This document shows, piece by piece, positions 1-9,103 of a stretch of 64,000 nucleotides of DNA. The notes beneath the pieces are model-generated. The model was not told where the DNA came from. It was given only the letters and a program-made list of their open reading frames with translations, and made no database searches. The translations under genes and the position numbers were made by a program. Source of the stretch: Hymenobacter aerilatus (GTDB lineage: Bacteria > Bacteroidota > Bacteroidia > Cytophagales > Hymenobacteraceae); NCBI RefSeq assembly GCF_022921095.1, contig NZ_CP095053.1, positions 2,150,501 to 2,214,500 of the forward strand, read 5' to 3'. Position 1 is the first letter of the stretch, and each line of letters starts with the position of its first letter.

Positions 1-1051
1 TGCCCGTGACGGCCGGCACAGCGCCGATGAAGTCGGCAATGCGCACGTAGGTGTTCTTCTCGCCGTTGATGAGCGCACGGCGCTCGGCGGCGGCAATTAC
101 CTGCTCGTAGGCCGAGATAGTAAGTCGGGCCGACACGCCCGATTTAGCATCTACGTACTCCGAGCCGCGGGCCTCAATGGCTACTTGCTCTACCAAGTCG
201 TGTACGATTTCGTTGGTGGTCACCAAGCCGCGCTGCTCCTCTTTGATGCGGGCTTCCTGCTTGGTGATGCGCTTCCCAATTTCGATGCTCTTAGGGTAGT
301 GCGTGATAATTTGTGCGTCGATGCGGTCCTTCAGCGGCGTCACGATGCTGCCGCGGTTGGTATAGTCCTCGGGGTTAGCAGTGAAGACAAACTGGATGTC
401 CAAGGGTAGGCGCACTTTAAAGCCGCGAATCTGGATGTCGCCTTCCTGCAAGATGTTGAACAATGACACCTGAATACGGGCCTGCAAGTCGGGCAGCTCG
501 TTGATAACGAAAATGCCCCGGTGCGCCCTAGGAATCAGCCCGAAGTGGATCACCCGCTCGTCGGAATAGGGCAGCTTCAGGGTAGCAGCTTTGATGGGGT
601 CGGCGTCGCCGATAAGGTCAGCCACCGATACATCGGGGGTAGCCAGCTTCTCGGTGTAGCGCTCGTCGCGGTGCAGCCAGGAAATAGGCGTATCGTCGCC
701 TTTTTCCTCGATGAGGTTGCGAGCGAATACTGATAGCGGCTGCAAGGGGTCGTCGTTCAACTCGGAGCCTTCCACTACTGGAATGTACTCATCGAGTAAG
801 CCCACCAGCAGGCGGGCAATACGGGTTTTAGCCTGTCCGCGCAAGCCCAGCATGTTGATGTGGTGCCCGGCCAAAATGGCGCGTTGCAGGTCAGGAATAA
901 CGGTTTCCTCGTAGCCATAGATGCCAGGAAACACTTCTTCTTTGGAGCGAAGCTTGGCAATCAGGTTGTCGCGCAACTCCTGTTTCACGGAGCGGGGCTG
1001 GTAACCAGACTGTTTCAGTTCGCCGAGGGTCTTGAGGGTAGGTTGAGTCAT
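1..1051 (-). CDS. MoxR/ChlI-like AAA+ ATPase, C-terminus cut by window edge
   Basis: Reading the minus strand from an ATG at 1051 gives about 350 residues running off the left edge, so the C-terminus is missing. It is a magnesium-chelatase-I/MoxR-type AAA+ ATPase. Walker A is GLRGQAKT (residues 69-76), with Ala where the last Gly is usual. The Walker B region reads FVINELPDL (about 181-189), with Asn in place of the usual Asp. An ANPEDYTNRG sensor-1 stretch follows. Both deviations seem usual in this subfamily, from memory. MoxR ATPases act with VWA proteins as chaperone-like remodelling machines. The VWA gene lies 99 bp upstream on the same strand, so the two probably form one operon. The client protein is unknown. 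Confidence 0.9.
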   Translation of the reverse strand, partial: MTQPTLKTLGELKQSGYQPRSVKQELRDNLIAKLRSKEEVFPGIYGYEETVIPDLQRAILAGHHINMLGLRGQAKTRIARLLVGLLDEYIPVVEGSELNDDPLQPLSVFARNLIEEKGDDTPISWLHRDERYTEKLATPDVSVADLIGDADPIKAATLKLPYSDERVIHFGLIPRAHRGIFVINELPDLQARIQVSLFNILQEGDIQIRGFKVRLPLDIQFVFTANPEDYTNRGSIVTPLKDRIDAQIITHYPKSIEIGKRITKQEARIKEEQRGLVTTNEIVHDLVEQVAIEARGSEYVDAKSGVSARLTISAYEQVIAAAERRALINGEKNTYVRIADFIGAVPAVTG

Positions 1052-1150
1052 ATAGTAGGAGCACGTTGCACGCACCCATCGTTGAACGAAATGATTAGGG
1101 AGATGTCAAGTATATACGCTTCGGTGGTAGGCGAGCCTGTGTAATACGCC

Positions 1151-2254
1151 TTACAAAGTCTTGCGACGATTCTTTTTGTAATCCTCAAACACTAGGTGCC
1201 CCAGCCCTTTCAGACCGCTGTAGTAGGCTTTGCCCTGGTTCACCTCCGTAAACTCCTCCACAAACTGCCGCAGGTAGGGGTCTTGGGCAATCATGAAGGT
1301 GGTAATGGGAATTTTGAGGCGACGGGCGGCGGCGGCCAGGTTCAAGGTTTTATTGACCACTTTACGGTCGAGGCCGAAGCTGTTTTTGTAGTAGCCGGTA
1401 GGCTCCTTCAGGCAGGTAGGCTTGCCGTCGGTAATCATGAAGATCTGCTTGTTGGCAGTTTTGCGCTTGCGCAGCAGGTCCATGGCCAGCTCCAGACCGG
1501 CTACCGTGTTGGTATGGTAGGGGCCTACTTGCAGGTAGGGCAAATCCTTCACCTTGATTTCCCAAGCATCGTTGCCAAATACGATGACGTCGAGGAAGTC
1601 CTTAGGGTACTTCTGCTTCACCAATTCGGCCAGGGCCATGGCTACCTTTTTGGCGGGCGTAATGCGGTCCTCGCCATACAGAATCATGGAGTGCGAGATG
1701 TCAATCATCAACACTGTGCTGGTCTGGGTTTTGTGCTCGGTGTCGCGCACTTCCAGGTCGCCCTCAGTCAGCATAAAGTCGCCGCTGAGGCCGTGGTTGA
1801 GCTGGGCATTGCGTAGCGATTCAGTCATCTGAATCTGCTCCAGCGTGTCGCCGAACTGGTAGTCGCGCATGTCGGTGCCCATCTCGTCGCCCTGGCCCGA
1901 GTGGGGCGTGCGGTGGTTACCACTGTTGCCCTTTTTGAGCTTGCCGAAGATTTCCTCCAGCGCCGATTTGCGGATGTTCTGCTCGCTTTTGGCCGTGATG
2001 TTGAACGCGCCCGGCTCCTGCGGATTCTCGTCGATATACCCTTTTTTCTTTAGGTCTTCGATGAAGTCGCCCATGCCGTAGTCATTGTCGGTAAGGCCAT
2101 ACTGTTTATCCAGCTCGTTGAGCCACTGCAACGCCTCCGACACGTCGCCAGACGTGATAGTGACCAGTTGCATGAACAATTTAAAAAGCGTGTCAAAACC
2201 CTTATCGCCCGATTCTTCGGGTACAAAATCCTGGAAACGAAAACCTACTGCCAT
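1151..2254 (-). CDS. VWA domain protein, partner of the MoxR-like ATPase
   Basis: This 367-residue cytoplasmic protein has no signal peptide. The C-terminal half is a von Willebrand factor A domain. Its metal-ion-dependent adhesion site motif DISHS (DxSxS) is near residue 185, followed by conserved Thr and Asp positions (ITDGKPT). The N-terminal third is helical and charged. VWA proteins of this kind pair with MoxR ATPases and are thought to present a client to the ATPase. It is the first gene of a probable two-gene operon, with the ATPase downstream on the same strand. The role beyond that pairing cannot be read from the sequence. Confidence 0.88.
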   Translation of the reverse strand: MAVGFRFQDFVPEESGDKGFDTLFKLFMQLVTITSGDVSEALQWLNELDKQYGLTDNDYGMGDFIEDLKKKGYIDENPQEPGAFNITAKSEQNIRKSALEEIFGKLKKGNSGNHRTPHSGQGDEMGTDMRDYQFGDTLEQIQMTESLRNAQLNHGLSGDFMLTEGDLEVRDTEHKTQTSTVLMIDISHSMILYGEDRITPAKKVAMALAELVKQKYPKDFLDVIVFGNDAWEIKVKDLPYLQVGPYHTNTVAGLELAMDLLRKRKTANKQIFMITDGKPTCLKEPTGYYKNSFGLDRKVVNKTLNLAAAARRLKIPITTFMIAQDPYLRQFVEEFTEVNQGKAYYSGLKGLGHLVFEDYKKNRRKTL

Positions 2255-2366
2255 ACTGTCTGAGCTGCTTGAAGAAGCGGCACTGGCCTTCGTGGGCGAA
2301 CAAAGGCGTAGCCGCGCCTGAATCTAACACCACCTTGCGTAGGAATGTTTCCTATTAGGAATGGGC

Positions 2367-3353
2367 CTACCCTTTGCGTGGGCGCAGGCGACGTACCAGG
2401 GCCATGCGGACCGCTTTGGCCTGCTTCATCAGCCAGGGTAGGCGGTTGTAGGCGATGGTGGCAAACGGCGTCTCCACCGACCCGAAGCTGCCGTAGAAAT
2501 GCGCCACGTTGGCTACTTCGGGCGCCTCAAAATCAAAATATAGTGTCTGGCCCGCATGGGTGCGAAACACCTCATCCAGGAGCAGCGAAATGGCTCCGGC
2601 TTCCTTGCCAGCCTCGGTCGAGGAGTTGAAAATATAAATCAGCTGCTCCTTGAAACGAAATAGCAGAATCATGGCTATTACCTCGCCCTGAGCCGATACG
2701 GCTTGCCACATAGTCGCCATGTGCCGCTGCGTAGCCGCCGCGTACAAGGCCTTCAGCAGCCGGTACTCATAAGCCTCACCGATGATGCCGTAGATAGAAG
2801 GCGCCGTGTTTTCGTGGAAGATCTGCACCATCCGGTCGATGTTGGTGCTGGGCTCGATGCGCAGGTCGCGACGGCGGGCCTGGTTGAGGCGCCACCGACG
2901 GTTGCGCTTATAGCCGGCCAGCAGTTGCGGGTAGGGCGGCTGCAACGAGAGGTAGTACGTAGTGAAAGCCTCCACCGGCACCCCTACCCCATTGCCAGCC
3001 AGCACGTCCGTATTAGCCGCGTTAAACGAATACCGCGTGACAACCCGGAACAACTGGCGCAACAGGCGGCCGATGACCTCCCAGTCCTCGGTAGTAGGTA
3101 CCTCAAGGGAGAACACACCCAACTGCTGCGCAAACAACGGTTGCTGGAGGTAGCGGAAACCAAACTTCCGGCGCACGGGTAGCGGCATCACGGCCACGTA
3201 GCGCCCCTGTTCCTCTTTCACCAGTGCCTCCCAGCCGGGCGACACGATATCGAGGTACCAGGAAAGCGCATAGATGAGCCCATTGGGCGCCTGCTCGAGC
3301 AGCGCATCCCACTGCACGCGGTCTATCTTGTTGTGCCGGAGGTGATGTATCAT
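2367..3353 (-). CDS. FemAB/GNAT-like acyltransferase (unknown substrate)
   Basis: This 328-residue soluble protein has the layout of Bacteroidota FemAB-like (GNAT-fold) proteins. An N-terminal SWYLDIVSPGWEALV stretch is typical of the group, and a second GNAT-like half starts near residue 150 with a basic KRNRRWRLNQARRR segment. Enzymes of this superfamily transfer amino acids or acyl groups to amino sugars or peptidoglycan precursors. The substrate here is unknown. The gene stands alone between the VWA gene and a divergent DUF427 gene. Two other FemAB-like proteins are encoded in this window (9104-10066 and 12928-13929), both in a glycan operon. The family call is from motif recall. Confidence 0.75.
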   Translation of the reverse strand: MIHHLRHNKIDRVQWDALLEQAPNGLIYALSWYLDIVSPGWEALVKEEQGRYVAVMPLPVRRKFGFRYLQQPLFAQQLGVFSLEVPTTEDWEVIGRLLRQLFRVVTRYSFNAANTDVLAGNGVGVPVEAFTTYYLSLQPPYPQLLAGYKRNRRWRLNQARRRDLRIEPSTNIDRMVQIFHENTAPSIYGIIGEAYEYRLLKALYAAATQRHMATMWQAVSAQGEVIAMILLFRFKEQLIYIFNSSTEAGKEAGAISLLLDEVFRTHAGQTLYFDFEAPEVANVAHFYGSFGSVETPFATIAYNRLPWLMKQAKAVRMALVRRLRPRKG

Positions 3354-3520
3354 CGGCCTTGGTTGACTTCCGCAGAATAGCGGAGAGGCTAAAAGTAGCG
3401 ACGAAAGTTGAAGCCAGCTTTTGGAGGACGTTTCGCTTCGCTGACATGCTCAAAACTTCGATTGACCTGAGGTAGTTATGTCAGTCAAAATGCATTCGAA
3501 ACAAGCCTAAGACTCCTCCT

Positions 3521-3802
3521 ATGAAAGCTATTTGGAACAACACCGTACTGGCCGAAAGCGACGACACGGTAGTGGTAGAAAACAACCACTATTTCCCGGC
3601 CGATTCTTTGAAACGCGAGTTTTTTGAAGACAGCATTGCCGGCACTACCTGCCCCTGGAAAGGCCGCGCCAGCTACTACTCCGTGCGCGTGAACGGTGAG
3701 CTGAACAAGGACGCCGCCTGGTATTACCCCGACCCCAAAGAAGCTGCCCAGCAGATCAAAGGACGCGTGGCTTTCTGGAAAGGGGTGCAGGTGACTTCTT
3801 AG
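3521..3802 (+). CDS. DUF427 family protein
   Basis: This 93-residue protein matches the small DUF427 family. It begins MKAIWNNTVLAES, has the characteristic CPWKGRASYYSV segment in the middle (about residues 44-55), and ends with a DPKEAAQQIKGRVAFWKGV helix. The length equals that of the single-domain family. Members are compact beta-rich soluble proteins with no firmly established activity. The gene lies alone, divergent from the FemAB-like gene. Confidence 0.9.
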   Translation: MKAIWNNTVLAESDDTVVVENNHYFPADSLKREFFEDSIAGTTCPWKGRASYYSVRVNGELNKDAAWYYPDPKEAAQQIKGRVAFWKGVQVTS

Positions 3803-3897
3803 TGGGCGTAACCCTCCGGGCGGGCCGGCGTTTGTAGGGAGATGCAGCTGCGGCTGCCTCCCTCTCTCCTACCTTTCCTTTTGCTCTGCTGAAGCCT

Positions 3898-4518
3898 ATG
3901 CCTCATTTTTCCCTACCCCGTTTGCTACTCCCCCTGCTGGGCACCGCTCTCGCATTGAATGCCTGCGACTCGCAGCGCACCACCACCGAAACTGCCGACC
4001 CCGCCATACGCTCTGTACCAACGGAGGCCGTCAGCTTCCGCAAAGAAGTAACCGATGGCGACCACCGGTTTGTGGTGCAAACCACCGGCGAGGGTAGCCA
4101 ACGCCAACTCATGCTTCGCGCCGAGAAGAACGGCCGCGAGCTGACCACTACCCGGCAGTCACTCAACGGACAAGTATCAGACGTGGTAGTAACGAATCTC
4201 AACGAAGACGACTTCCCCGAACTGCTGATCTTTGTAGCTGATGCGGGCAGCGGCTCCTATGGACAGTTGCTGGGCTACGAGTTCATGAACCAGGGCCGCC
4301 GCCCCGTGGCCCTCCCCGACCTGAGCGGCCCCGCCGCCCAGGGCTACCAGGGCCACGACGAGTTCAAGGTAGTAGGCCACGAAGTGCAACGCATGTTCCC
4401 CATCTACCAAGCTGCCGATGCCAACTGCTGCCCCTCGGGTGGCACCCGCACCGTGCGCTACACCCTACCCGCCGAAGGTCTCACGCTCCAGCAGGTAGCC
4501 TTTGCCGATCAGAAGTAG
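3898..4518 (+). CDS. Putative periplasmic lipoprotein, PliI-like
   Basis: This 206-residue protein has a hydrophobic N-terminus ending in a lipobox-like ALNAC (Cys 23), so it is probably a lipoprotein. The mature part carries DVVVTNLNEDDFPELLIF followed by AGSGSYG. That resembles the SGSYG signature of PliI-type inhibitors of invertebrate-type lysozyme. The function is therefore a weak inference: inhibition of a lysozyme in the periplasm. A CC pair (NCCPSGG) near residue 178 may form a disulfide. A terminator hairpin follows the stop codon. No operon partner is evident. Confidence 0.6.
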   Translation: MPHFSLPRLLLPLLGTALALNACDSQRTTTETADPAIRSVPTEAVSFRKEVTDGDHRFVVQTTGEGSQRQLMLRAEKNGRELTTTRQSLNGQVSDVVVTNLNEDDFPELLIFVADAGSGSYGQLLGYEFMNQGRRPVALPDLSGPAAQGYQGHDEFKVVGHEVQRMFPIYQAADANCCPSGGTRTVRYTLPAEGLTLQQVAFADQK

Positions 4519-4540
4519 CGTAGTAACCCGCTGAAACGGA

Positions 4541-4569
4541 AAGCCCGTCACGTTTTGCGCGACGGGCTT
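4541..4569. terminator. Bidirectional terminator hairpin
   Basis: A perfect 9-bp stem (AAGCCCGTC / GACGGGCTT) with an 11-nt loop is followed by T-rich sequence. It lies between the convergent lipoprotein and desaturase genes and can serve both. Confidence 0.85.
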
Positions 4570-4597
4570 TTCTAGTTTTTTCCTATTCCTTAGTGGG

Positions 4598-5575
4598 CTA
4601 GTCAATCCATTTGAACTTATACTCCAGCTTGGGCACGGGCATACGGTCGGCCACGCGGCGCAGGCGAGCGGGTAGGGCCATCACGTAGTCGCGGGCTTTT
4701 TCGGCAGTGGAATTCAGGCCGGTGCGGTCGGCAATTTTCCAGTCTATTAGCAGCGTGTCCAAGATGTCGGTGTAGTCTTGGCTGGTATACACGCCAATAC
4801 GTTGGGCAGCATCGGTGAAGTGACCGAAAGTTTTGCCCATCTCGATGCCCAGCTCGCGCATATAGTGCGCTGGCATCACGATTTTCTTGCGCATCATGTC
4901 CTCAAACGCCAGCATCATCTCCGAAGGGTCTACCTCAAAAATCTTATCAACGAAGGTTTTGTAGACGCGGGCGTGGCGGGTTTCGTCGCCGGCAATCATA
5001 CCGCAGATTTTAGACAGTTGGTCGTCGCCGGCTTTGCGGGCAAACTGGCCCACGCGGCGGTGCGAGATGTTGGTGGCCATTTCCTGGTAGCTGGTGTAAA
5101 CAAACGCCCGGTAGGGGTCGTGGGCCGTGCCCAGGTCGAAGCCATCGGCAATGAGGTGTTGGGTGGAGGCCTCAAACTCGCGCATGTTTACGCGGCCCGA
5201 AAGGTAGAGGTAGCGGTTGAGCAGGTCACCATGGCGGTTTTCCTCGGCCGTCCAGCCCCGAATCCACTGTGCCCAGCCATTGTCGCGGTCGCGGTTCAAG
5301 TCATCCAACTCGTGAAACCACGCTTCATAGTTGGGTAGGGCTTCTTCGGTGATGGTGTCGCCTACCAGCACGGCCAGCAGATCGTAGCTGAGGCCAGCAG
5401 CCCGCTCGCGCAGCAGCTTCACCTCATCAAAAAACGTATCCAGACGCGAATCGGGAATGTAGTCGGAAGGCTGCCAGCTGTCTTCTACGGTACGGAGAAA
5501 AGTGCCAATGTTTTCCTTTACGAACGATTCGAGGTGCATGAGCACTTCGGCGCGGGAGATGGCAGTAGAGAGCAT
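4598..5575 (-). CDS. Acyl-ACP desaturase (ferritin-like diiron)
   Basis: This 325-residue soluble enzyme matches plant/actinobacterial-type stearoyl-ACP desaturases. The two diiron-binding motifs are present: EENRH (residues 111-115) and DETRH (197-201), with further Glu ligands on flanking helices. It inserts a cis double bond into an acyl chain held on acyl carrier protein, setting membrane fluidity. There is no transmembrane segment, which separates it from membrane DesA-type desaturases. The gene is monocistronic, with a -7 box at 5616-5623 about 40 bp upstream and a terminator just beyond the stop. Confidence 0.93.
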   Translation of the reverse strand: MLSTAISRAEVLMHLESFVKENIGTFLRTVEDSWQPSDYIPDSRLDTFFDEVKLLRERAAGLSYDLLAVLVGDTITEEALPNYEAWFHELDDLNRDRDNGWAQWIRGWTAEENRHGDLLNRYLYLSGRVNMREFEASTQHLIADGFDLGTAHDPYRAFVYTSYQEMATNISHRRVGQFARKAGDDQLSKICGMIAGDETRHARVYKTFVDKIFEVDPSEMMLAFEDMMRKKIVMPAHYMRELGIEMGKTFGHFTDAAQRIGVYTSQDYTDILDTLLIDWKIADRTGLNSTAEKARDYVMALPARLRRVADRMPVPKLEYKFKWID

Positions 5576-5615
5576 AGCAGGAGAGGCAAAAAAGAGAAAA
5601 AAAGCAATTACGCGT

Positions 5616-5623
5616 CAAATGTA
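5616..5623 (-). promoter_or_regulatory. Promoter -7 box for the desaturase gene
   Basis: TACATTTG on the minus strand is a perfect match to the Bacteroidota primary-sigma -7 consensus TAnnTTTG, 41 bp before the ATG. No clear -33 TTG was found at standard spacing. Confidence 0.5.
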
Positions 5624-5667
5624 TGTATTCACTACCCCTCATTGGGCAGAATAAGTCCATTTCTGCT

Positions 5668-7338
5668 CTATAAAATTTTGGCTTTACTAGCTTTCTTCAC
5701 AGGAAGCACACTTGGCTTATACGGTTGAAGCTGGTCAGTATGCCGAACAGAGTCGGGTGCCAGTCCGCGTAGCTGCATTATAGGTTGATTTGCCTGTTGG
5801 GTGCGTTCTAATTGAATATTAAGCAGTTCGGCACCAGCTGGGGTAAGCAGCCACTGCACGGTGCTGTCTTGCTGGGCTAAACGGCGCAGGGATTCTGGCA
5901 TGGCCCGTGCCCCGGTAAGCGATGCCCGAAATACGGGTTGCGAGGGGTCGAGGGCTTGCCATCCCACAAGCGACAAGACGCGTCCCGGCAGCGGCCACTC
6001 TGCGTCAAAGGGACTTCGGGATTTGTAGTAGCGTTCAATACCGTCGGACACGAATAGGGTGGTAGCCGGCTGTGCCAGACCACGTAGCGCGTGCTTGTTG
6101 GCTTGTTGCTCAGCGTATAGCATTTGCCGGCGATGCACAGTTTTGTAGCCGTACAGCCCGAGCACGAGTACCAGCCCTACCACCACCGGCCATGGCCGAC
6201 GCGGTAGCCGCTCGGCGCGCTTCAGGATAAAGATGCCGTTGGCCAGCACCCAGGCGTCGAGGTAGGGCAGCGCCAGGCGGGGCGGCAGCTTGAGCACGCC
6301 CGCCAGCAGCAGCCCTCCTACGCCAAACCCCAACTGCACCAGCACAAACTCGCGCCGCCCAATGTGTCGGGCTCGGCGCGCTACCCAAACCCACGACAGC
6401 AGTAGCAGCGCCAGCAGCGGAAAGTAATTTCGCACCAGCAGCTGGGCAGTTTCCTGAAGCTTGCCAGACAGCTTTTCCTGCATAAAATAGGCTGCGTCCA
6501 ACGGCAGCGCCCGCTGGAACAGCGCTTCGTTTACGAGGGTCGAATCGGCCAGAAACCAGTGCTGCACAGCGCGTACCCCCAGGCTATCGGCGGCGGTATG
6601 GGGGGTAGGGCGCAGCAGCTGGTAGTCGTTGAGGTTGGATTTGAGTACGTCGAGGCGGCGGTAGGTGGCGGCCACGGGCGAGCGGGTGAGATTCACGGCC
6701 AGCGCACCTACCAGCGCCAGCGCGGCTGCCCCAACCAGCACCCGCCCGCTGCGCCGGCCGCTCAGCCACCACGCACCCGGCACGGCCAGCAGCAGCCCCA
6801 GCACCGCCGCACTCGGCCGAATCAGCCATGCTACCCCGAAGGCCAGCAGGCCTAGTACCAGCGCACTCGTGCGCTTGGGCCGGGCGGCACTGTGCCATAC
6901 GCCGGCTGCTGCCAGCAGCACCGGCACCCGCAGGTAGTTGAACCACATGGCATGCTCCAGCCACCCTACCAGAAAAAAAAGCGCCAGGGCCACTGCCGTT
7001 TCGCCCGGCCGCAGCCAGGCCCGTAGTCGCCTGTACAATACTCCAAACAGCAGCGCAGTAGCCAGATAGAGCAGGCCGTACAGCAACAGGCCATACCAGG
7101 GTACGGCGGACCACTGCTGGTAGAGGGAGACCAGCGGCGCGGCCAGCCCATGAAAGTACAGGTGCAGGTTGGTAATGGGCCCCGCACTCATGCGCCCCTG
7201 CAGCAGCAGCGTCAGCACAGTGTCGTCGTTGGTTTCGTAGTAGCTACCGAGGCCGATGAGGGTAATCAGCAACAGCAGCGCGGGTAACAGCCAGACCGTG
7301 AGCCGGCGCCGGGAGATGCGGTATGCCATAGCTCGCAA
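5668..7338 (-). CDS. Polytopic membrane protein, GT-C glycosyltransferase-like
   Basis: This 556-residue protein has roughly ten hydrophobic helices in its first 400 residues and a soluble C-terminal domain of about 150 residues. Right after the first helix it carries YYETNDDT. An acidic motif in the first extracytoplasmic loop is typical of GT-C glycosyltransferases that use polyprenyl-phosphate sugars. The precise family and substrate are not recognisable. It is divergent from the next GT-C-like gene, with 78 bp between starts, so the two may be co-regulated in cell-surface glycosylation. A second start at 7329 is possible. Confidence 0.6.
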   Translation of the reverse strand: MRAMAYRISRRRLTVWLLPALLLLITLIGLGSYYETNDDTVLTLLLQGRMSAGPITNLHLYFHGLAAPLVSLYQQWSAVPWYGLLLYGLLYLATALLFGVLYRRLRAWLRPGETAVALALFFLVGWLEHAMWFNYLRVPVLLAAAGVWHSAARPKRTSALVLGLLAFGVAWLIRPSAAVLGLLLAVPGAWWLSGRRSGRVLVGAAALALVGALAVNLTRSPVAATYRRLDVLKSNLNDYQLLRPTPHTAADSLGVRAVQHWFLADSTLVNEALFQRALPLDAAYFMQEKLSGKLQETAQLLVRNYFPLLALLLLSWVWVARRARHIGRREFVLVQLGFGVGGLLLAGVLKLPPRLALPYLDAWVLANGIFILKRAERLPRRPWPVVVGLVLVLGLYGYKTVHRRQMLYAEQQANKHALRGLAQPATTLFVSDGIERYYKSRSPFDAEWPLPGRVLSLVGWQALDPSQPVFRASLTGARAMPESLRRLAQQDSTVQWLLTPAGAELLNIQLERTQQANQPIMQLRGLAPDSVRHTDQLQPYKPSVLPVKKASKAKIL

Positions 7339-7416
7339 AGAACGGGAGTTTGAGGTAGTATTGACGCGGCGGCGTGCTTCTGATAGCTTCAGCGACTCAA
7401 CTGCTTAACTTGCCGC

Positions 7417-9054
7417 GTGAACTTCTCCCTTGCTCGCCTACCCCTGCTCACGCTGCTATTTGTGGTGCTGATGACCGTTGCGTTTTTCATCTTTGCCCAC
7501 GAAGGGCTGTATGCGTTGGACGACTATTTCTACTCTCGCTACGCTCACCAGCTGCTCAATGGCACCTTTCGAGTGCAGCCCGACCCATTGGGCCTGCTCC
7601 ACGACCCATTGAAAGAACGACCCTTGATTTTTGGGCCAGTGGCGGGGTTGTATGCACTGCTGGGCATCAACATTATTTCCACTACCCTGTGGCCGCTGCT
7701 GGCCACGCTGGGCTGCGTGGGTATTCTCTACGCTTTATACCACCGTCGGGCGCCGGTGGTGGCCAGCGCGGCCATGCTGCTGCTGGGGCTGCACTATTTC
7801 ACGCTGGACCTCACGCGCTACCTCTACCCCGATAATATTCTGATGCTGTGGTGCTTGGCCAGCGCTGCCGCCTTGCTGCGGGGTAGGCAGGCCACGCGGC
7901 GGCGCGTGCTGTGGGGCGCGGGCTTTGCGCTGCTCAATTTCGCGGCCCTGCTCAGCAAGGAAACCATCGTGTACTACCTACCCTTCTACCTGCTCCTGCT
8001 GGGCCGCGACGTGCTGCACCGCCGTCACGGACGCTTTTGGCTGGCAGCCCTGCTCACGGGAGCAGCCTTGCTGGGGGCTTATTTGTGGTTTTACCAGGTG
8101 TACACCAACGACGCGCTGTATCGCCTGCACCTGATTGAGCACACCAACGAGTTTATGCGGGACAACAATTACCTGTTCGGCAACCGCGCCGCGCTGGTGG
8201 CTCGCATTACGTGGCAGCCGCTCGCGTTTCTGGTCAACATCGGGCTGGGGCTGATGCTGGTGCTGGCGGGTGTGGCCTTCCCCTTACTACGCCGGCCGCA
8301 CTCCGACGCCCGCTTCTGGCTGGTGCTGGCTGGGTCCACGCTACTGCTGTATTGGGTAGGAAGTACGTCGCTCAGCCAGTACAATCCGATCACGTTGCTG
8401 CCGCGCATGACTACCCCCCTGCTCCCCCCGCTGGCGCTGGCGGCGGGCTTTGGGGTAGCGCGACTCTGGCAAACGGGGCGTGGCTACTGGGTGGCCGGGG
8501 GGGTACTGCTGGCACTGGCGGTTTGGCTGCACACCAGCCAATCAGCGCTGTATGCACTGCCGGGCCTGTACTTTGTGGGGGTAGGCGCATGGCGCCGCAG
8601 CCAGGCGGCCCGGCAGCTAGCGTTGCCCGCTACGGCGGCCCTCACCGTGCTGGTGCTGGCGGCAGCGCTCAGCATACGGCCCGTGTATTTCATGCGCAAG
8701 CCCAGCGTATCGGCGCACTTTGCGCAGGACCGGCTTATCCGGCAACAGCTGGCCGCACCGGCAGGCGGCGGTGTGGTATTCGTGGATGACTACCTGATCG
8801 GCAACTACGACTTCTACCACGGCTATCAGCTGCCCCAAAACCTGCAATACCGTCGCTACTGGGCCCGCGACTCGGTGCAGCTGGCGCCCGGCCAGCAGGC
8901 GTGGCTGCTGCTCAACCGCGCTACCCTCAGCAACGACGAGCTGACCCGCACGCTCATCCGCTACTCCCCCGATTCGGTGCTGAGCTGGTATCCGCACCGC
9001 CACCTGATAGCGCAGGACGGTCGGGTGGAGCTGTATAAGGTAAATCCTCAGTAG
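7417..9054 (+). CDS. ArnT/PMT-like membrane glycosyltransferase (GT-C)
   Basis: This 545-residue protein starts at a GTG codon. It has about eleven transmembrane helices followed by a C-terminal extracytoplasmic domain. The acidic pair DD in ALDDYFYSRY (about residues 36-45) sits at the first external loop, as in the PMT/ArnT family that moves a sugar from a polyprenyl-phosphate carrier to lipid or protein. A conserved KE in the middle (LSKETIVYYLP) also fits. The acceptor is unknown; the next-door glycan operon suggests surface polysaccharide or lipid modification. It is divergent from the 5668-7338 membrane protein. Confidence 0.72.
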   Translation: MNFSLARLPLLTLLFVVLMTVAFFIFAHEGLYALDDYFYSRYAHQLLNGTFRVQPDPLGLLHDPLKERPLIFGPVAGLYALLGINIISTTLWPLLATLGCVGILYALYHRRAPVVASAAMLLLGLHYFTLDLTRYLYPDNILMLWCLASAAALLRGRQATRRRVLWGAGFALLNFAALLSKETIVYYLPFYLLLLGRDVLHRRHGRFWLAALLTGAALLGAYLWFYQVYTNDALYRLHLIEHTNEFMRDNNYLFGNRAALVARITWQPLAFLVNIGLGLMLVLAGVAFPLLRRPHSDARFWLVLAGSTLLLYWVGSTSLSQYNPITLLPRMTTPLLPPLALAAGFGVARLWQTGRGYWVAGGVLLALAVWLHTSQSALYALPGLYFVGVGAWRRSQAARQLALPATAALTVLVLAAALSIRPVYFMRKPSVSAHFAQDRLIRQQLAAPAGGGVVFVDDYLIGNYDFYHGYQLPQNLQYRRYWARDSVQLAPGQQAWLLLNRATLSNDELTRTLIRYSPDSVLSWYPHRHLIAQDGRVELYKVNPQ

Positions 9055-9103
9055 CTAACTCATTATGATCTGCGCTATAATCCGCAACTACGGCGCCGTG
9101 AGG

